A DNA stretch of 64,000 nucleotides from Sphingobacteriaceae bacterium (GTDB taxonomy: Bacteria; Bacteroidota; Bacteroidia; B-17B0; Aurantibacillaceae): positions 62,001-126,000 of the forward strand of contig JADJLA010000004.1 in assembly GCA_016705695.1 (NCBI GenBank), written 5' to 3'. Of this stretch, positions 34,273-42,639 are shown piece after piece. Each line of letters begins with the position of its first letter. Position 1 is the stretch's first letter. The notes under the pieces are model-generated. The model saw nothing but the letters and a program-made list of their open reading frames with translations. It had not been told where the DNA came from and did not search any database. The translations under genes and the position numbers were made by a program.

Positions 34273-35752
34273 CGCCTTTACCTAATAATAACAAATACGA
34301 CGGAGGGCTTGGTAAACTATCATGCAAAAATCTCACAAAATTTCTTATCGATTGGGGATGCTTGTTTACTCCGTAACCAAATTGTTCATACAACTCAAGG
34401 ACATTAGCAGTAATAACATTGTAACTTCCTCCTGTGCTTGATTGTCTATAAGCTTTGTAGGCTTGTACCGAAGTTGAAAAATTGGGATGATAAACGATCA
34501 CAAATGCATTAGAAGCATTTGTACTTTTAAAATCAGTAAAGGGTTGTCCTTGATTTACATCTAATAATGTATTCACAAGAATAACATTTGACCCTGCATT
34601 GACAATCACTTGTTTTTGCGACCCCGAATTAGGAACAACCATTCGTGCATTACCTCCTAATACATATACGGGAATCTTTTTTCCGTTAGTAATATCGTAA
34701 GCAACAATGGTGTTCGTGGTTCCTACATTTGGATTTGCCAAAATAAAACTTTGTTTGCCCGGCCCCGGCATATCATCAATAAAAAGTGAGTTGAACAGGT
34801 TATTAGAAAGCGAAGTGGATTTTGGATACTTAAAGTTTATATAATGAAGCGATGAAGAATTATTGAATGTAGAAAAAGAAGAATTAGCAACGGAAGTGAG
34901 CATAAAATTTGTTGTGTTACCAATATCTGTATTATTTAATGTATAAGTTAATCGTACAGGTTGATACCCATAAAATAAGGAATCATTTAAATTAATTGTA
35001 TTGGCGAGATTGTTGATGTACTCAAACTTAACTTCATGGTCAATTAAAGAGTTAAGATTCATGGAAGCTCCAGAATAATTAACCTGGAGATAACAATTAA
35101 GAGGTGTTGATGTATAAGGCGAAAGATTTGTAAAATTACTTGTAAGTGTTGCTCCCTTATTAAAATTAATTCCAGGACCCTCAGCTTGCGTATATCGTGG
35201 GTCGCTATAAATATTTTGTACATCCGACACCGAATTGTATGTACTCGGAAAACTATATATCAATTCTGAATAAAAATGATCTGCTAAGGGGTAATTTGCA
35301 ATAGTGGTGTCTGTTTCTTCTTGATATCGTAAATTGCTTATAGAACTGTTTACTGTGAGATAACCATAAATAGTATCGTTGAAAATAGGAATGTAAGGAT
35401 TGGGAAGATAATTCACGCCTGCATAAAGCAATGAGTCGTAATCGCGCTGTAAATGGCTTGCGTAAAACTCAACATAGTCGTTAAGGTTGATCTTATTGTC
35501 GCTTTCGCCAAATATATAAAGATGTTGTTCTTTTCCCTTAATGAATAGTTGCAAATTCTTCGGATTAAGTGTTTGCAAATTAAATTTTGTTGAAAGTGTT
35601 GCAGAATCTATTCTGTATACCCCATCTTTGCTGATAGGGAATTTAAAGTAAGTTTGAGAGAATTTGATCCAGCTATTACCGTAGTTTTGAGCGCCCAAAA
35701 AGCCTGAAAGAAGTGTGAGGACAAGCCATATGTATAGCGCCCTACATTTCAT
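33977..35752 (-). CDS. porU: PorU-type T9SS sortase, N-terminal fragment (frameshifted)
   Basis: Start of the same sortase: signal peptide MKCRALYIWLVLTLLSGFLGAQ, then SWIKFSQTYFKFPISKDGVYRIDSATL, a usual opening of PorU in Bacteroidota. The prodomain and first half of the C25 fold follow (TDFKSTNASNAFVIVYHPNFSTSVQAYKAYRQSS, PSYLLLLGKGVACNNL, SSDNLLTAGITNSLGTYPEIPVGRLAVLS). After EWKK the frame goes wrong (HIAFCGRRYASINRS) at the six-T run 34049-34054 and stops at 33977. ATG 35752 directly follows the stop of the PorV-like gene. An intact PorU is needed for T9SS surface attachment, so a sequencing error is more likely than loss. Confidence 0.88.
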   Translation of the reverse strand: MKCRALYIWLVLTLLSGFLGAQNYGNSWIKFSQTYFKFPISKDGVYRIDSATLSTKFNLQTLNPKNLQLFIKGKEQHLYIFGESDNKINLNDYVEFYASHLQRDYDSLLYAGVNYLPNPYIPIFNDTIYGYLTVNSSISNLRYQEETDTTIANYPLADHFYSELIYSFPSTYNSVSDVQNIYSDPRYTQAEGPGINFNKGATLTSNFTNLSPYTSTPLNCYLQVNYSGASMNLNSLIDHEVKFEYINNLANTINLNDSLFYGYQPVRLTYTLNNTDIGNTTNFMLTSVANSSFSTFNNSSSLHYINFKYPKSTSLSNNLFNSLFIDDMPGPGKQSFILANPNVGTTNTIVAYDITNGKKIPVYVLGGNARMVVPNSGSQKQVIVNAGSNVILVNTLLDVNQGQPFTDFKSTNASNAFVIVYHPNFSTSVQAYKAYRQSSTGGSYNVITANVLELYEQFGYGVNKHPQSIRNFVRFLHDSLPSPPSYLLLLGKGVACNNLYASSQPYNLLPTMGIPSSDNLLTAGITNSLGTYPEIPVGRLAVLSNTEVTSYLTKVQQHETSGIAEWKKHIAFCGRRYASINRSVGYIHGYI

Positions 35753-36835
35753 CTATTTATTTGGCTTCTTGTTAAAATCTATCTTAAGCGAGAAGATGTT
35801 AGAGTAAAGGGCAAGCGAACGATCGCCAATATCAGTTAAAGCATAATCTAAAGTAAAAATACGATACTTGATACCTACACCAAAGTTAGGCTGAAAGCTG
35901 GTGATCTCTTTTGTTCCTAATGCATCGTATTGTTTTTGAATATTGCCAATTCCTCCACGCAAGAAAACAAAACCTTTGTATCCAACTTCTACACCAAACG
36001 CTGGTTCTAAACTCCAGTGATCGCTTTTAATAACCGTATTTCTAAAGCCGTCGAATGTATTTATTAAATTCAATTCTCCTGAAGTTGAGATCCTGTCTTT
36101 CCAAAACAAAAATGTTTTTGAAGCGCCCAAAATTATTTTCGGCATGGTTACTTCTAATGAATTGTTTGGGATCTCGTTTCCTGTTTGAGCAAATACCGCT
36201 TTTTGATCGTCGGTTAAGTTATAACTCCAAGCATTAAATGTCCCTGTGATATCTCTACCCAAAGCACCAAATTGCCAACCTTTGTAATTATAACGAGCCC
36301 CGGCATCTAAACCAAAACCCCAAGCGCCGCCAAATTCACCTAACCGTCTACGAATAATTTTGAAATTACCACCTAACTCAACTCCTTTCAATTTTGGAAT
36401 ATTGCGAGCATAGCTTAACAAACATGCAAAATCAACAGCGTTAAATGTTTTAATGCGACTATAATCCACATTTCCGTTGGCATCAACTAACTCTAAAGTA
36501 TTTGGGATATTATCTACACCAAAACGTAAAATGGTAATCCCGGCAACGCTATTGCTGTCAATTCTTTTTGTAGCGGCCATAAAATCGTATTTAGCAATAC
36601 CTGCAAAATATTCGGCATGCATAAGAGCAACTTCAAGATCTGATCTTTGTTTAAGAAGTCCTGCGGGATTCCAATAACCTGAATAAGCCCCGGTAGTAGA
36701 TGCAACTCCTGTGTTGCCCATTCCTAAAGCGCGGGCACCTACACCAATATTCAAAAACTCATTACTGTACTTTACAATTTGGCCTTTAAGCGCAAAATTT
36801 AGAGCAATTAGAACTGTTAAAACGTAAAACTTCAT
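35753..36835 (-). CDS. PorV/PorQ-family outer-membrane protein of T9SS
   Basis: Outer-membrane barrel of 360 residues of the PorV/PorQ (UPF0164-like) family; PorV shuttles T9SS cargo from the translocon to the PorU sortase. Signal peptide ends FALKGQ, followed by IGVGARALGMGNTGVASTTGAYSGYWNPAGL, the GARALGMG/NPAGL signature shared with FadL-type proteins. The rest alternates as beta strands. It lies immediately before porU on the same strand (stop 35753, next ATG 35752). PorV and PorQ are hard to tell apart by eye, so the adjacency to porU is the reason for favouring a PorV role. Confidence 0.8.
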   Translation of the reverse strand: MKFYVLTVLIALNFALKGQIVKYSNEFLNIGVGARALGMGNTGVASTTGAYSGYWNPAGLLKQRSDLEVALMHAEYFAGIAKYDFMAATKRIDSNSVAGITILRFGVDNIPNTLELVDANGNVDYSRIKTFNAVDFACLLSYARNIPKLKGVELGGNFKIIRRRLGEFGGAWGFGLDAGARYNYKGWQFGALGRDITGTFNAWSYNLTDDQKAVFAQTGNEIPNNSLEVTMPKIILGASKTFLFWKDRISTSGELNLINTFDGFRNTVIKSDHWSLEPAFGVEVGYKGFVFLRGGIGNIQKQYDALGTKEITSFQPNFGVGIKYRIFTLDYALTDIGDRSLALYSNIFSLKIDFNKKPNK

Positions 36836-36871
36836 CCTATGTATAAAATTAAGTTATTTCCAATGAATTAT

Positions 36872-37186
36872 CTAAGGAATTAACGCATTTTTTTGACAAT
36901 TATTGCTGTATAAATAGGCCAATTTTGAGGTAAAAAGTCGGGCGCCTTTATGGTTCATATGGAAGTGATCAATAAACAAATCCCTTTGGTTGCAGTATGG
37001 CGTAGAGCTCAAGTTCAAGTGAAGCAGGTCGTTTTTACGCGCATATGAATCTACAACAGTAACAATTTGTTCTTTATTTAAAAGGTCGAGCTTTCCTCCG
37101 GCAAAAATTGGCGAGGTTACAAGAATAAGTTGGATTTTTTTTTGCTTACAAAAGGCTATGATCTCTTCAAAACACTTTCCATTCAT
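36872..37186 (-). CDS. SGNH-like hydrolase, C-terminal fragment (frameshifted)
   Basis: C-terminal part of the protein that begins at 37815. The true frame extends upstream of ATG 37186, reading NDYENGSCLHLAKPYKGGFTAMNGKCFEEIIAFCKQKKIQLILVTSP. The segment LILVTSPIFAGGK is the strand before a loop, and DLFIDHFHMNHKGARLFTSKL holds the Asp-x-x-His pair of SGNH hydrolases, which completes a catalytic triad in DltD/AlgJ/AlgX-type O-acetylation proteins. Adding one base to the five-T run at 37248-37252 fuses the two fragments. 315 bases, reading to GCQKNALIP-like end at 36872. Confidence 0.75.
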   Translation of the reverse strand: MNGKCFEEIIAFCKQKKIQLILVTSPIFAGGKLDLLNKEQIVTVVDSYARKNDLLHLNLSSTPYCNQRDLFIDHFHMNHKGARLFTSKLAYLYSNNCQKNALIP

Positions 37187-37215
37187 AGCAGTAAATCCGC
37201 CCTTGTATGGTTTTG

Positions 37216-37815
37216 CTAAATGTAAACATGAGCCATTCTCATAATCATTTTTACATATCCCTTGTAAAAGCGATCATCTATTTTTCCTTTTATACCGAGC
37301 CACGAATGTAAGCTCGTGCTAATATTTTTATACCCTGTGTAAGGCCAAGAATAGAAAGCGTTGTAATAAAAATGCTTCATACGAGGATCGATCTTACTAA
37401 ATTCTTCTAATAAGGTAGTGTTCTTTAAGAACGGAAAGTAATTATTGAATTCCATAATATCACTGTCAAAGTTCACATTATGAAGATCGGTTTCGAGCAA
37501 GATATATTTAGGCGGAGAGCTTTTTTGTAAATAGGCTTTCAGAGCTGCCAGAGAAACGCGCGGTGTTGCTCCACTTAAACTTAAATTAAACGAATTACAG
37601 CCGGTTAATGAATCAAATAATGCGGTATTGTAATGCATGGCTGCTCGTGAAGAGCCTAGGAACACAACATCAAATTGATTCTTTTCGAGAAAAGCTGTTC
37701 TGTATTTGGCATAATAACCTTGTTTTTGCGTCAATAAACCTCTCCAATGCAAAAAACGCAAACAGTATAAAGCTAAAGTAACAAGAACTAAATATGTGAT
37801 CGCTTTCCTTATCAA
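37216..37815 (-). CDS. SGNH-like hydrolase, N-terminal fragment (frameshifted)
   Basis: N-terminal part of a membrane-anchored SGNH/GDSL-like protein that pairs with the MBOAT gene. One N-terminal TM helix (AITYLVLVTLALYCLRFL), then FDVVFLGSSRAAMHYN, in which the GSS/GSSR replaces the GDS nucleophile block, as in DltD- and AlgJ-like acetylation partners, and a strand YILLETDLHNVNFDSD. The frame stops at 37216 after KMIMRMAHVYI; with one more T in 37248-37252 it reads through NDYENGSCLHLAKPYKGG. Its ATG at 37815 overlaps the MBOAT stop by 4 bases. Likely moves or stabilises acyl groups on exported polysaccharide, which is inference from pairing. Confidence 0.75.
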   Translation of the reverse strand: MIRKAITYLVLVTLALYCLRFLHWRGLLTQKQGYYAKYRTAFLEKNQFDVVFLGSSRAAMHYNTALFDSLTGCNSFNLSLSGATPRVSLAALKAYLQKSSPPKYILLETDLHNVNFDSDIMEFNNYFPFLKNTTLLEEFSKIDPRMKHFYYNAFYSWPYTGYKNISTSLHSWLGIKGKIDDRFYKGYVKMIMRMAHVYI

Positions 37816-39218
37816 AACTGAAAATAAATAAATGTATTAGCATTAAAATCCCCAAACATAAATATGATGATGACCAACGCAAGATAAAATGCAGGTTTTA
37901 AATTATTGTAGAGGAGAGGAGATCGATTAACAAAAGTGTATTCTTCATTGAATTCTTTCAAAAACAAGAACACACACAGTATAAATAACATCCAGCATTG
38001 CCAAAGATCTTGAAATAGTGTGAATAAATTGCCCTCAAAGAACTCACCGCTAAAAATGCGTTTGTAAATATACAATAGGTCGGCTGAACTGTTGGCTCGG
38101 AAAGCGATTAATGAAAGTGTATGAAAGGTTAGAAGATAGATCCAACCTAAAAGCCAAGGAGCTTTGAACGAAGGGAGTGATTTCTTTAAAAGAATTTCGA
38201 TAAGATATACCACACCATGTAAAGCCCCCCAAATAATAAATGTAAAATTAGCGCCATGCCATAAGCCACTAATTAAGAACACTAAAAAAATATTAAGCAG
38301 CCATCTATTATACGAAACTCTGTTGCCACCTAATCCTATATACAAATAATCCCTAAACCAAGTGGTTATACTGATGTGATTTCGTTGCCAAAATTCGTGT
38401 AGTGAACTAGAGAGTAGGGGTCTTCGCCAATTCAAACTTAAGTTAATATTGAACAACTTGGCAATTCCTGTTGCAATATCACTATAACCACTTAGATCAC
38501 AATAAACTTGTATTACAAACATGGCTCCCGCTACTAAGAGCTGAAAACCATTATAATATTCCGGATCATCAAATACTTTAGTTATCTCCTCACTTAAGTT
38601 GTCGGCGATCACCATTTTTTTAAAATAACCCCAAATGGTAAGTGTGGCAAACGAACTCCAATCAATTTGTTTGAAATAGGAAACAGCTTTTAACTGTGGC
38701 ATGAGCGTGTTGTATCTTACAATTGGTCCGGCCACCATGTGAGGAAAGAACGAAACATACAATAGAAAATCATAAAGCGTATCGTTAGGCTTATACTTTC
38801 CTCTATAAACATCTATTGTATAACTTAAAGACTGAAGGGTGTAAAATGACAATCCTGCAGGAATGATCAAATTTTCCATGAGTGAATAATTACTTCCGGA
38901 AGCAGTATTTACAATATGTACGCCCGAATTAAAAAGAAAAGCCGAATATTTAAAGGCTGCTAGTACACCAATGTTACTGATGATACTGACATACAGGTAA
39001 AGTTTTTTTTGATCAGGAACATTTTGAATTTGCTTGGCGCACCAAAAATCAAAAGCGGAAGTTCCAATAAGCAATAGAAGAAACCACGGATTGTAAGTAA
39101 AATAAAAGTAATAAGAGGCTATGAGTAAAAAGTAATTTCGGAAGCGTTGGGGTAAAACCCAATATCCTATAAAGACTACAGGTAAAAATACAGTGAATAT
39201 AAGTGAGTTGAATAACAA
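37812..39218 (-). CDS. MBOAT-family membrane O-acyltransferase (AlgI-like)
   Basis: Integral membrane acyltransferase of 468 residues that moves an acyl (usually acetyl) group across the membrane for transfer to a surface polymer. The MBOAT pattern is clear: FLPVVFIGYWVLPQRFRNYFLLIASYYFYFTYNP at the N-terminus, PHMVAGPIVRY, and the catalytic His in FLISGLWHGANFTFIIWGALHG (about residue 318). About ten TM helices. It overlaps the SGNH-like partner by 4 bases, the same gene pairing as AlgI with AlgJ/AlgX and DltB with DltD. The acceptor glycan is unknown; the surface polysaccharide cluster at 12-18 kb is a candidate. Confidence 0.9.
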   Translation of the reverse strand: MLFNSLIFTVFLPVVFIGYWVLPQRFRNYFLLIASYYFYFTYNPWFLLLLIGTSAFDFWCAKQIQNVPDQKKLYLYVSIISNIGVLAAFKYSAFLFNSGVHIVNTASGSNYSLMENLIIPAGLSFYTLQSLSYTIDVYRGKYKPNDTLYDFLLYVSFFPHMVAGPIVRYNTLMPQLKAVSYFKQIDWSSFATLTIWGYFKKMVIADNLSEEITKVFDDPEYYNGFQLLVAGAMFVIQVYCDLSGYSDIATGIAKLFNINLSLNWRRPLLSSSLHEFWQRNHISITTWFRDYLYIGLGGNRVSYNRWLLNIFLVFLISGLWHGANFTFIIWGALHGVVYLIEILLKKSLPSFKAPWLLGWIYLLTFHTLSLIAFRANSSADLLYIYKRIFSGEFFEGNLFTLFQDLWQCWMLFILCVFLFLKEFNEEYTFVNRSPLLYNNLKPAFYLALVIIIFMFGDFNANTFIYFQF

Positions 39219-39220
39219 AA

Positions 39221-39631
39221 CTAAAATAACTTTTTACGTAATTGTTTTTTCTCGCTCGACTTCTTTTTGCTCTCCAATCGCTTTCGCTTTGCTGCTTTTG
39301 ATACTTTTGTTGGTTTGCGTGGTTTAGCTTTTACAAATAAACTTTTTAAGTGTATTCTAAATTTCTCCAACGCATCCTTCTTGTTTTGCAATTGAGTACG
39401 ATGTTTCTCGCACCAGATCTTAAAAATTTGCTCCTTTGAAACATATTTGCTCTTTGAAATAATAGTTTGCTTTTCATCTTCCGTTAAAATTCCCGAATTC
39501 ATCACATCCAACTCAACGCCTACCTTTGTTTCTACTTTATTAACGTTTTGTCCGCCTTTACCACCGCTTAATGCAGTTTTAAAAGATAGTTCGTATCTGA
39601 TAATATCGTTTATGCGTTGCTCTGTTAACAT
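39221..39631 (-). CDS. arfB: Alternative ribosome-rescue factor ArfB (YaeJ-like)
   Basis: Peptidyl-tRNA hydrolase that frees ribosomes stalled on non-stop mRNA. The catalytic GGQ is in LSGGKGGQNVNKVETKV, and the C-terminal tail is strongly basic (KPRKPTKVSKAAKRKRLESKKKSSEKKQLRKKLF), which in ArfB enters the empty mRNA channel. Length is 136 residues from ATG 39631 (MLTEQRIND); a TTG 30 bases upstream gives a longer frame with no support from the family. The absence of a codon-recognition domain separates it from RF1/RF2. It is divergent from the amidase gene. Confidence 0.9.
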   Translation of the reverse strand: MLTEQRINDIIRYELSFKTALSGGKGGQNVNKVETKVGVELDVMNSGILTEDEKQTIISKSKYVSKEQIFKIWCEKHRTQLQNKKDALEKFRIHLKSLFVKAKPRKPTKVSKAAKRKRLESKKKSSEKKQLRKKLF

Positions 39632-39694
39632 TCCTCTATTAATAATCCTTTGAAGATACAAAATTTATGGGCCCATTTATTTCTAAATTTAAAC

Positions 39695-40972
39695 ATGCGG
39701 CTTTTAATATGTCTAGTGTGCAGTATTACAATTCTTGGTGCGCAAACCGTTCAGGATTGTAAAAAGCGCTTTGATTCCTACCTTAATTTTAAAGGAAGCC
39801 TCAATAATTTAGTGCGATTTGACAAAGAAAGCATCACCATTTATAATTCAAAAGGACAAAAAGAATTCACGGCTTATCAAAAGGAAATTCCAATGCTAGC
39901 CGAGGTATTTGAGAATTACGATACCAAAACAGCTACTAAATTCTACAAGAACAAATCAAGCAAAAAGCTAAGCAAACAGCAGAGAGACAGTATTCGTATT
40001 TATTTAGATGTGCCCAAAGGGAACAGAGAAAAAATTGAAGCTCTTCCTCTTAACGGAATTAAAGTGGCCATTGATGCCGGGCATTTAGCTTCATCGTTTA
40101 CCGAAGCCATGAACGAACAAAAATTCTTGTACTTTTTGCGTGATAGTTTAAAAAGCACCTTGGATACTGTAAAGATCTACGAAGCTGACCTTACTTATAA
40201 AACCTCTTTGATCTTAAAAGAAATGCTTGAAGGGAAGGGCGCAAATGTATTTTTAACTCGCCCAACGCAAAGCTTAAGTACATTTGGATGCAGCTATAGT
40301 TATTGGTTTGCTAACTACAAGAAAAAGGTACTGGATAGTTTATTGCAAATAAATAAACTAGAAGCTTCTGAATATAGAAAACTAAATAATTTGCCCGAGT
40401 ATAATTTTTTTTGGGACTTTTTTAGAGATTACGAATTATCCAATCGTGCGAGGTTGATCAATAATTTTAAACCTGATGTAACTACCATTATTCATTATAA
40501 TGTTGATGAAAAAAATGTGCCATGGAAAAAAACCAGTCACAATGATTTTACCATGGCCTTTATTGGCGGAAGTTTTACAGCCGATCGCTTAGATAATATA
40601 GAATCGAAATTGAATTTTTTAAGACTATTGTTTGGCGAGCAAATTGATAAGTCAGAGAAGCTCTCACATATAACCGTGCATCAGTTCAGTGAAAATTTAA
40701 AGATCCCTATTGCTTGCACCGACGACGCCGATTATTTAAAGAATAATTGTATATGTTCAAAAAACCACGGTGTATTTAGCCGTCAATTGATACTCTGTAA
40801 TAAAATAAATTCACCATTGGTGTATGGCGAAAATTTGTATCAAGATAATATAGATGAATGTAAATGGTTAATGAATAATACGACAACTGCCTACGGCATT
40901 AAAACCAATGATAGAGTAGTAAAGGTGGCCAAAAGCTATTATAACTCGATCCTTATATATTTTACAAAATAA
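39695..40972 (+). CDS. Secreted N-acetylmuramoyl-L-alanine amidase-like protein (Amidase_3)
   Basis: Zn amidase-like protein of 425 residues from ATG 39695, with a signal peptide (MRLLICLVCSITILGAQ); an upstream TTG frame start at 39650 overlaps the arfB 5' region and is not used. The domain begins KVAIDAGHLASSFTEAMNEQKF, which has the IDxGH zinc ligand and a downstream Glu, followed by EADLTYKTSLILKEMLEGKGANVFLTRPTQS. TIIHYNVDEKN replaces the family SIHANA zinc motif with a single His. Two ordinary features differ: a long insertion between the blocks and a C-terminal extension. So it may cut peptidoglycan or may be a diverged relative. Ends at a bidirectional terminator. Confidence 0.75.
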   Translation: MRLLICLVCSITILGAQTVQDCKKRFDSYLNFKGSLNNLVRFDKESITIYNSKGQKEFTAYQKEIPMLAEVFENYDTKTATKFYKNKSSKKLSKQQRDSIRIYLDVPKGNREKIEALPLNGIKVAIDAGHLASSFTEAMNEQKFLYFLRDSLKSTLDTVKIYEADLTYKTSLILKEMLEGKGANVFLTRPTQSLSTFGCSYSYWFANYKKKVLDSLLQINKLEASEYRKLNNLPEYNFFWDFFRDYELSNRARLINNFKPDVTTIIHYNVDEKNVPWKKTSHNDFTMAFIGGSFTADRLDNIESKLNFLRLLFGEQIDKSEKLSHITVHQFSENLKIPIACTDDADYLKNNCICSKNHGVFSRQLILCNKINSPLVYGENLYQDNIDECKWLMNNTTTAYGIKTNDRVVKVAKSYYNSILIYFTK

Positions 40973-41002
40973 AAATCCCCCAACATGTGTTGAGGGATTT
41001 TT
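40971..41002. terminator. Bidirectional terminator between the amidase and L31 genes
   Basis: AAAAATCCC (40971-40979) pairs with GGGATTTTT (40994-41002); the inner CAACA/TGTTG also pairs. T-runs are present on both strands, so it serves the plus-strand amidase and the minus-strand rpmE2. Confidence 0.8.
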
Positions 41003-41024
41003 GTAAAATATATTTTTTAAAAAA

Positions 41025-41276
41025 TTATTTCTTTTTTGAATAACGTGTGCGGAATTTATCAACGCGACCAGCAGTATCAACTAATACTTGCTTACCTGTA
41101 TAGAACGGGTGAGAAGTCATAGAGATATCTAATTTTACTAATGGGTATTCGTTACCATCTTCCCATTTAAGAGATTCTTTTGTTTCAGCACAAGAACGAG
41201 TTAAGAATGAGTAACCATTACTCATGTCTTTAAACACGCATAATCTGTAATTTTCTGGATGTATTGCCTTTTTCAT
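41025..41276 (-). CDS. rpmE2: 50S ribosomal protein L31, type B (zinc-free)
   Basis: L31 of the large subunit. The family start is MKKAIHPENYRLCVFKDMSNGYSFLTRS, so ATG 41276 is preferred over an in-frame ATG at 41294 (MKLTDT extension). KWEDGNEYPLVKLDISMTSHPFYTGKQ and VDKFRTRY fit type B. The CxxC zinc pair of the other L31 form is absent, as is usual for type B; the two cysteines seen are not in that arrangement. Single gene with a terminator downstream. Confidence 0.92.
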   Translation of the reverse strand: MKKAIHPENYRLCVFKDMSNGYSFLTRSCAETKESLKWEDGNEYPLVKLDISMTSHPFYTGKQVLVDTAGRVDKFRTRYSKKK

Positions 41277-41436
41277 AGTATCAGTGAGTTTCATAACAAT
41301 TTTGGGATGACAAATATACTACAATAAAGTGAATCTCACAAATGTTTTTAATTATTTGATTATCAGTTACTTGTATTGATTTAGAGTGAAGAATATTAGC
41401 TAAAAAAACACCTTAAAAATAGGATATTGTTAAACT

Positions 41437-41466
41437 AAAAAGGTCTCGCCAAAACGAGACCTTTTT
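41437..41466 (-). terminator. Rho-independent terminator of the T9SS cargo gene
   Basis: A perfect 12-bp stem, AAAAAGGTCTCG (41437-41448) with CGAGACCTTTTT (41455-41466), loop CCAAAA, 22 bases behind the stop of the minus-strand gene at 41489. T-runs on both sides. Confidence 0.85.
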
Positions 41467-41488
41467 AAAACTATTATAACAAAGATAA

Positions 41489-42484
41489 TTATTCGGTAAT
41501 AATTACTTGTTTTTGTATCGTTGAATTTCCGCTGCTCACTTTCAATAAATAAATTCCCTTTGTGATCGATGATGTATTTAATGAGTTAGAATTAATAATT
41601 GATAATACAATTCTTCCTGTAACATCCATTATTTCCATTTTTTCAGCGATGGTGTTTGCAGGCAACTCCACATTTACAATATCCTTTGCCGGATTAGGAT
41701 ATACAACTACATCAGAGTTTAAGATCACGTTTTTGCTTACACTGGTTAAGGCTGCAGCGTCTACTTTAATATCATATCCCGTATTTGTAACTGTACCTTG
41801 TTTCATGGTTTGATATTCTATACTAATGATAGGATACCTGCGAACACTACTATAGTACTCATAATTTATCATGGTCATTGTCATTGTATTGCTTCCTGTC
41901 ATTGTTAAAGTAATGATTGTTTTTACTTGCAAACAGTTATTGTGCTTACTTCCGTCGGGCATTGTAACAGTTCCAGATCCGGTTGCAGTATATGAAAGTG
42001 TACCGTTCCAGTTTACAGTAGATGTAGGCGTAACTTCCGTGCCTGAAAATACATCCGAATTACTATTACCAAAAGCAGTTGGCCAGTTAAGTTTGGTTGC
42101 CTGATTGGCAAAAGTGGTGATGCTTGTATTACTTGTGTTAGCCATTCCAGCATAAGCAATAGAACCGGTTTGATTATTATAATACTCATAATCATTATTA
42201 CCTCTTATTACAGCAACATTTGCTGTTGGAAATAAACTTCCCGCAGGAGTTGAAGCAACAGTAGTATAAGTATTAGTTTCGGTGAACGAGCCAATCGTTA
42301 AATTCGTAAAGTTCCAATTCATTCCGGTACCCGTAGCTTTGGCCACTGCCGTTGTCGAATCATAATCAGACCTTAATACGATGTCGCCAGCAACCGGTTG
42401 ATTGGCGGTTTTGGTTATTGTTAACTGTGCATTAGCACCTGAACCAATAACAATGGCTGTAAATAATAAGTAGATTTTTTTCAT
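41489..42484 (-). CDS. Secreted protein with type A T9SS sorting domain
   Basis: Secreted protein of 331 residues. The signal peptide (MKKIYLLFTAIVIGSGANA) is followed by a beta-rich region, Thr/Asn/Ser-rich, with no enzyme motif, and a final T9SS type A sorting domain from about 255 (VYPNPAKDIVNVELPANTIAEKMEIMDVTGRIVLS to GIYLLKVSSGNSTIQKQVIITE). It should pass through the T9SS and be processed by PorU. The N-terminal region (TANQPVAGDIVLRSDYDSTTAV) resembles other Bacteroidota cargo of unknown role. The gene has its own terminator and is separate from its neighbours. Confidence 0.88.
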   Translation of the reverse strand: MKKIYLLFTAIVIGSGANAQLTITKTANQPVAGDIVLRSDYDSTTAVAKATGTGMNWNFTNLTIGSFTETNTYTTVASTPAGSLFPTANVAVIRGNNDYEYYNNQTGSIAYAGMANTSNTSITTFANQATKLNWPTAFGNSNSDVFSGTEVTPTSTVNWNGTLSYTATGSGTVTMPDGSKHNNCLQVKTIITLTMTGSNTMTMTMINYEYYSSVRRYPIISIEYQTMKQGTVTNTGYDIKVDAAALTSVSKNVILNSDVVVYPNPAKDIVNVELPANTIAEKMEIMDVTGRIVLSIINSNSLNTSSITKGIYLLKVSSGNSTIQKQVIITE

Positions 42485-42510
42485 GTGATTTGGGTTTAAA
42501 TATTTATCAA

Positions 42511-42544
42511 AGTTACTCGAAATCGCCCGGAGCGAGAATGACCC
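42511..42544. repeat. REP-like half-palindrome (GGGTCATTCTCG type)
   Basis: Read on the minus strand GGGTCATTCTCGCTCCGGGC then GATTTCGAGTAACT; the ends GTCATTCTCG and CGAGTAAC are partial reverse complements. It shares the GTCATTNCTCG word with 1895-2029. It sits upstream of the minus-strand T9SS cargo gene, in the 42485-42639 spacer, which contains no gene. Confidence 0.4.
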
Positions 42545-42639
42545 TTATCATACATTGGTGTTAATTAGTTGATCGATTCTGTAAAATATAATTGCTTTTT
42601 TAAACTAAAGAATCTACTTTAACATAAAAGTATAAAATT

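Noticed and set aside
30739..35752. PorU as two separate genes
   Set aside because: The two frames meet at a T6 run and join into one family-length sortase with His and Cys in the second part and the signal peptide in the first.
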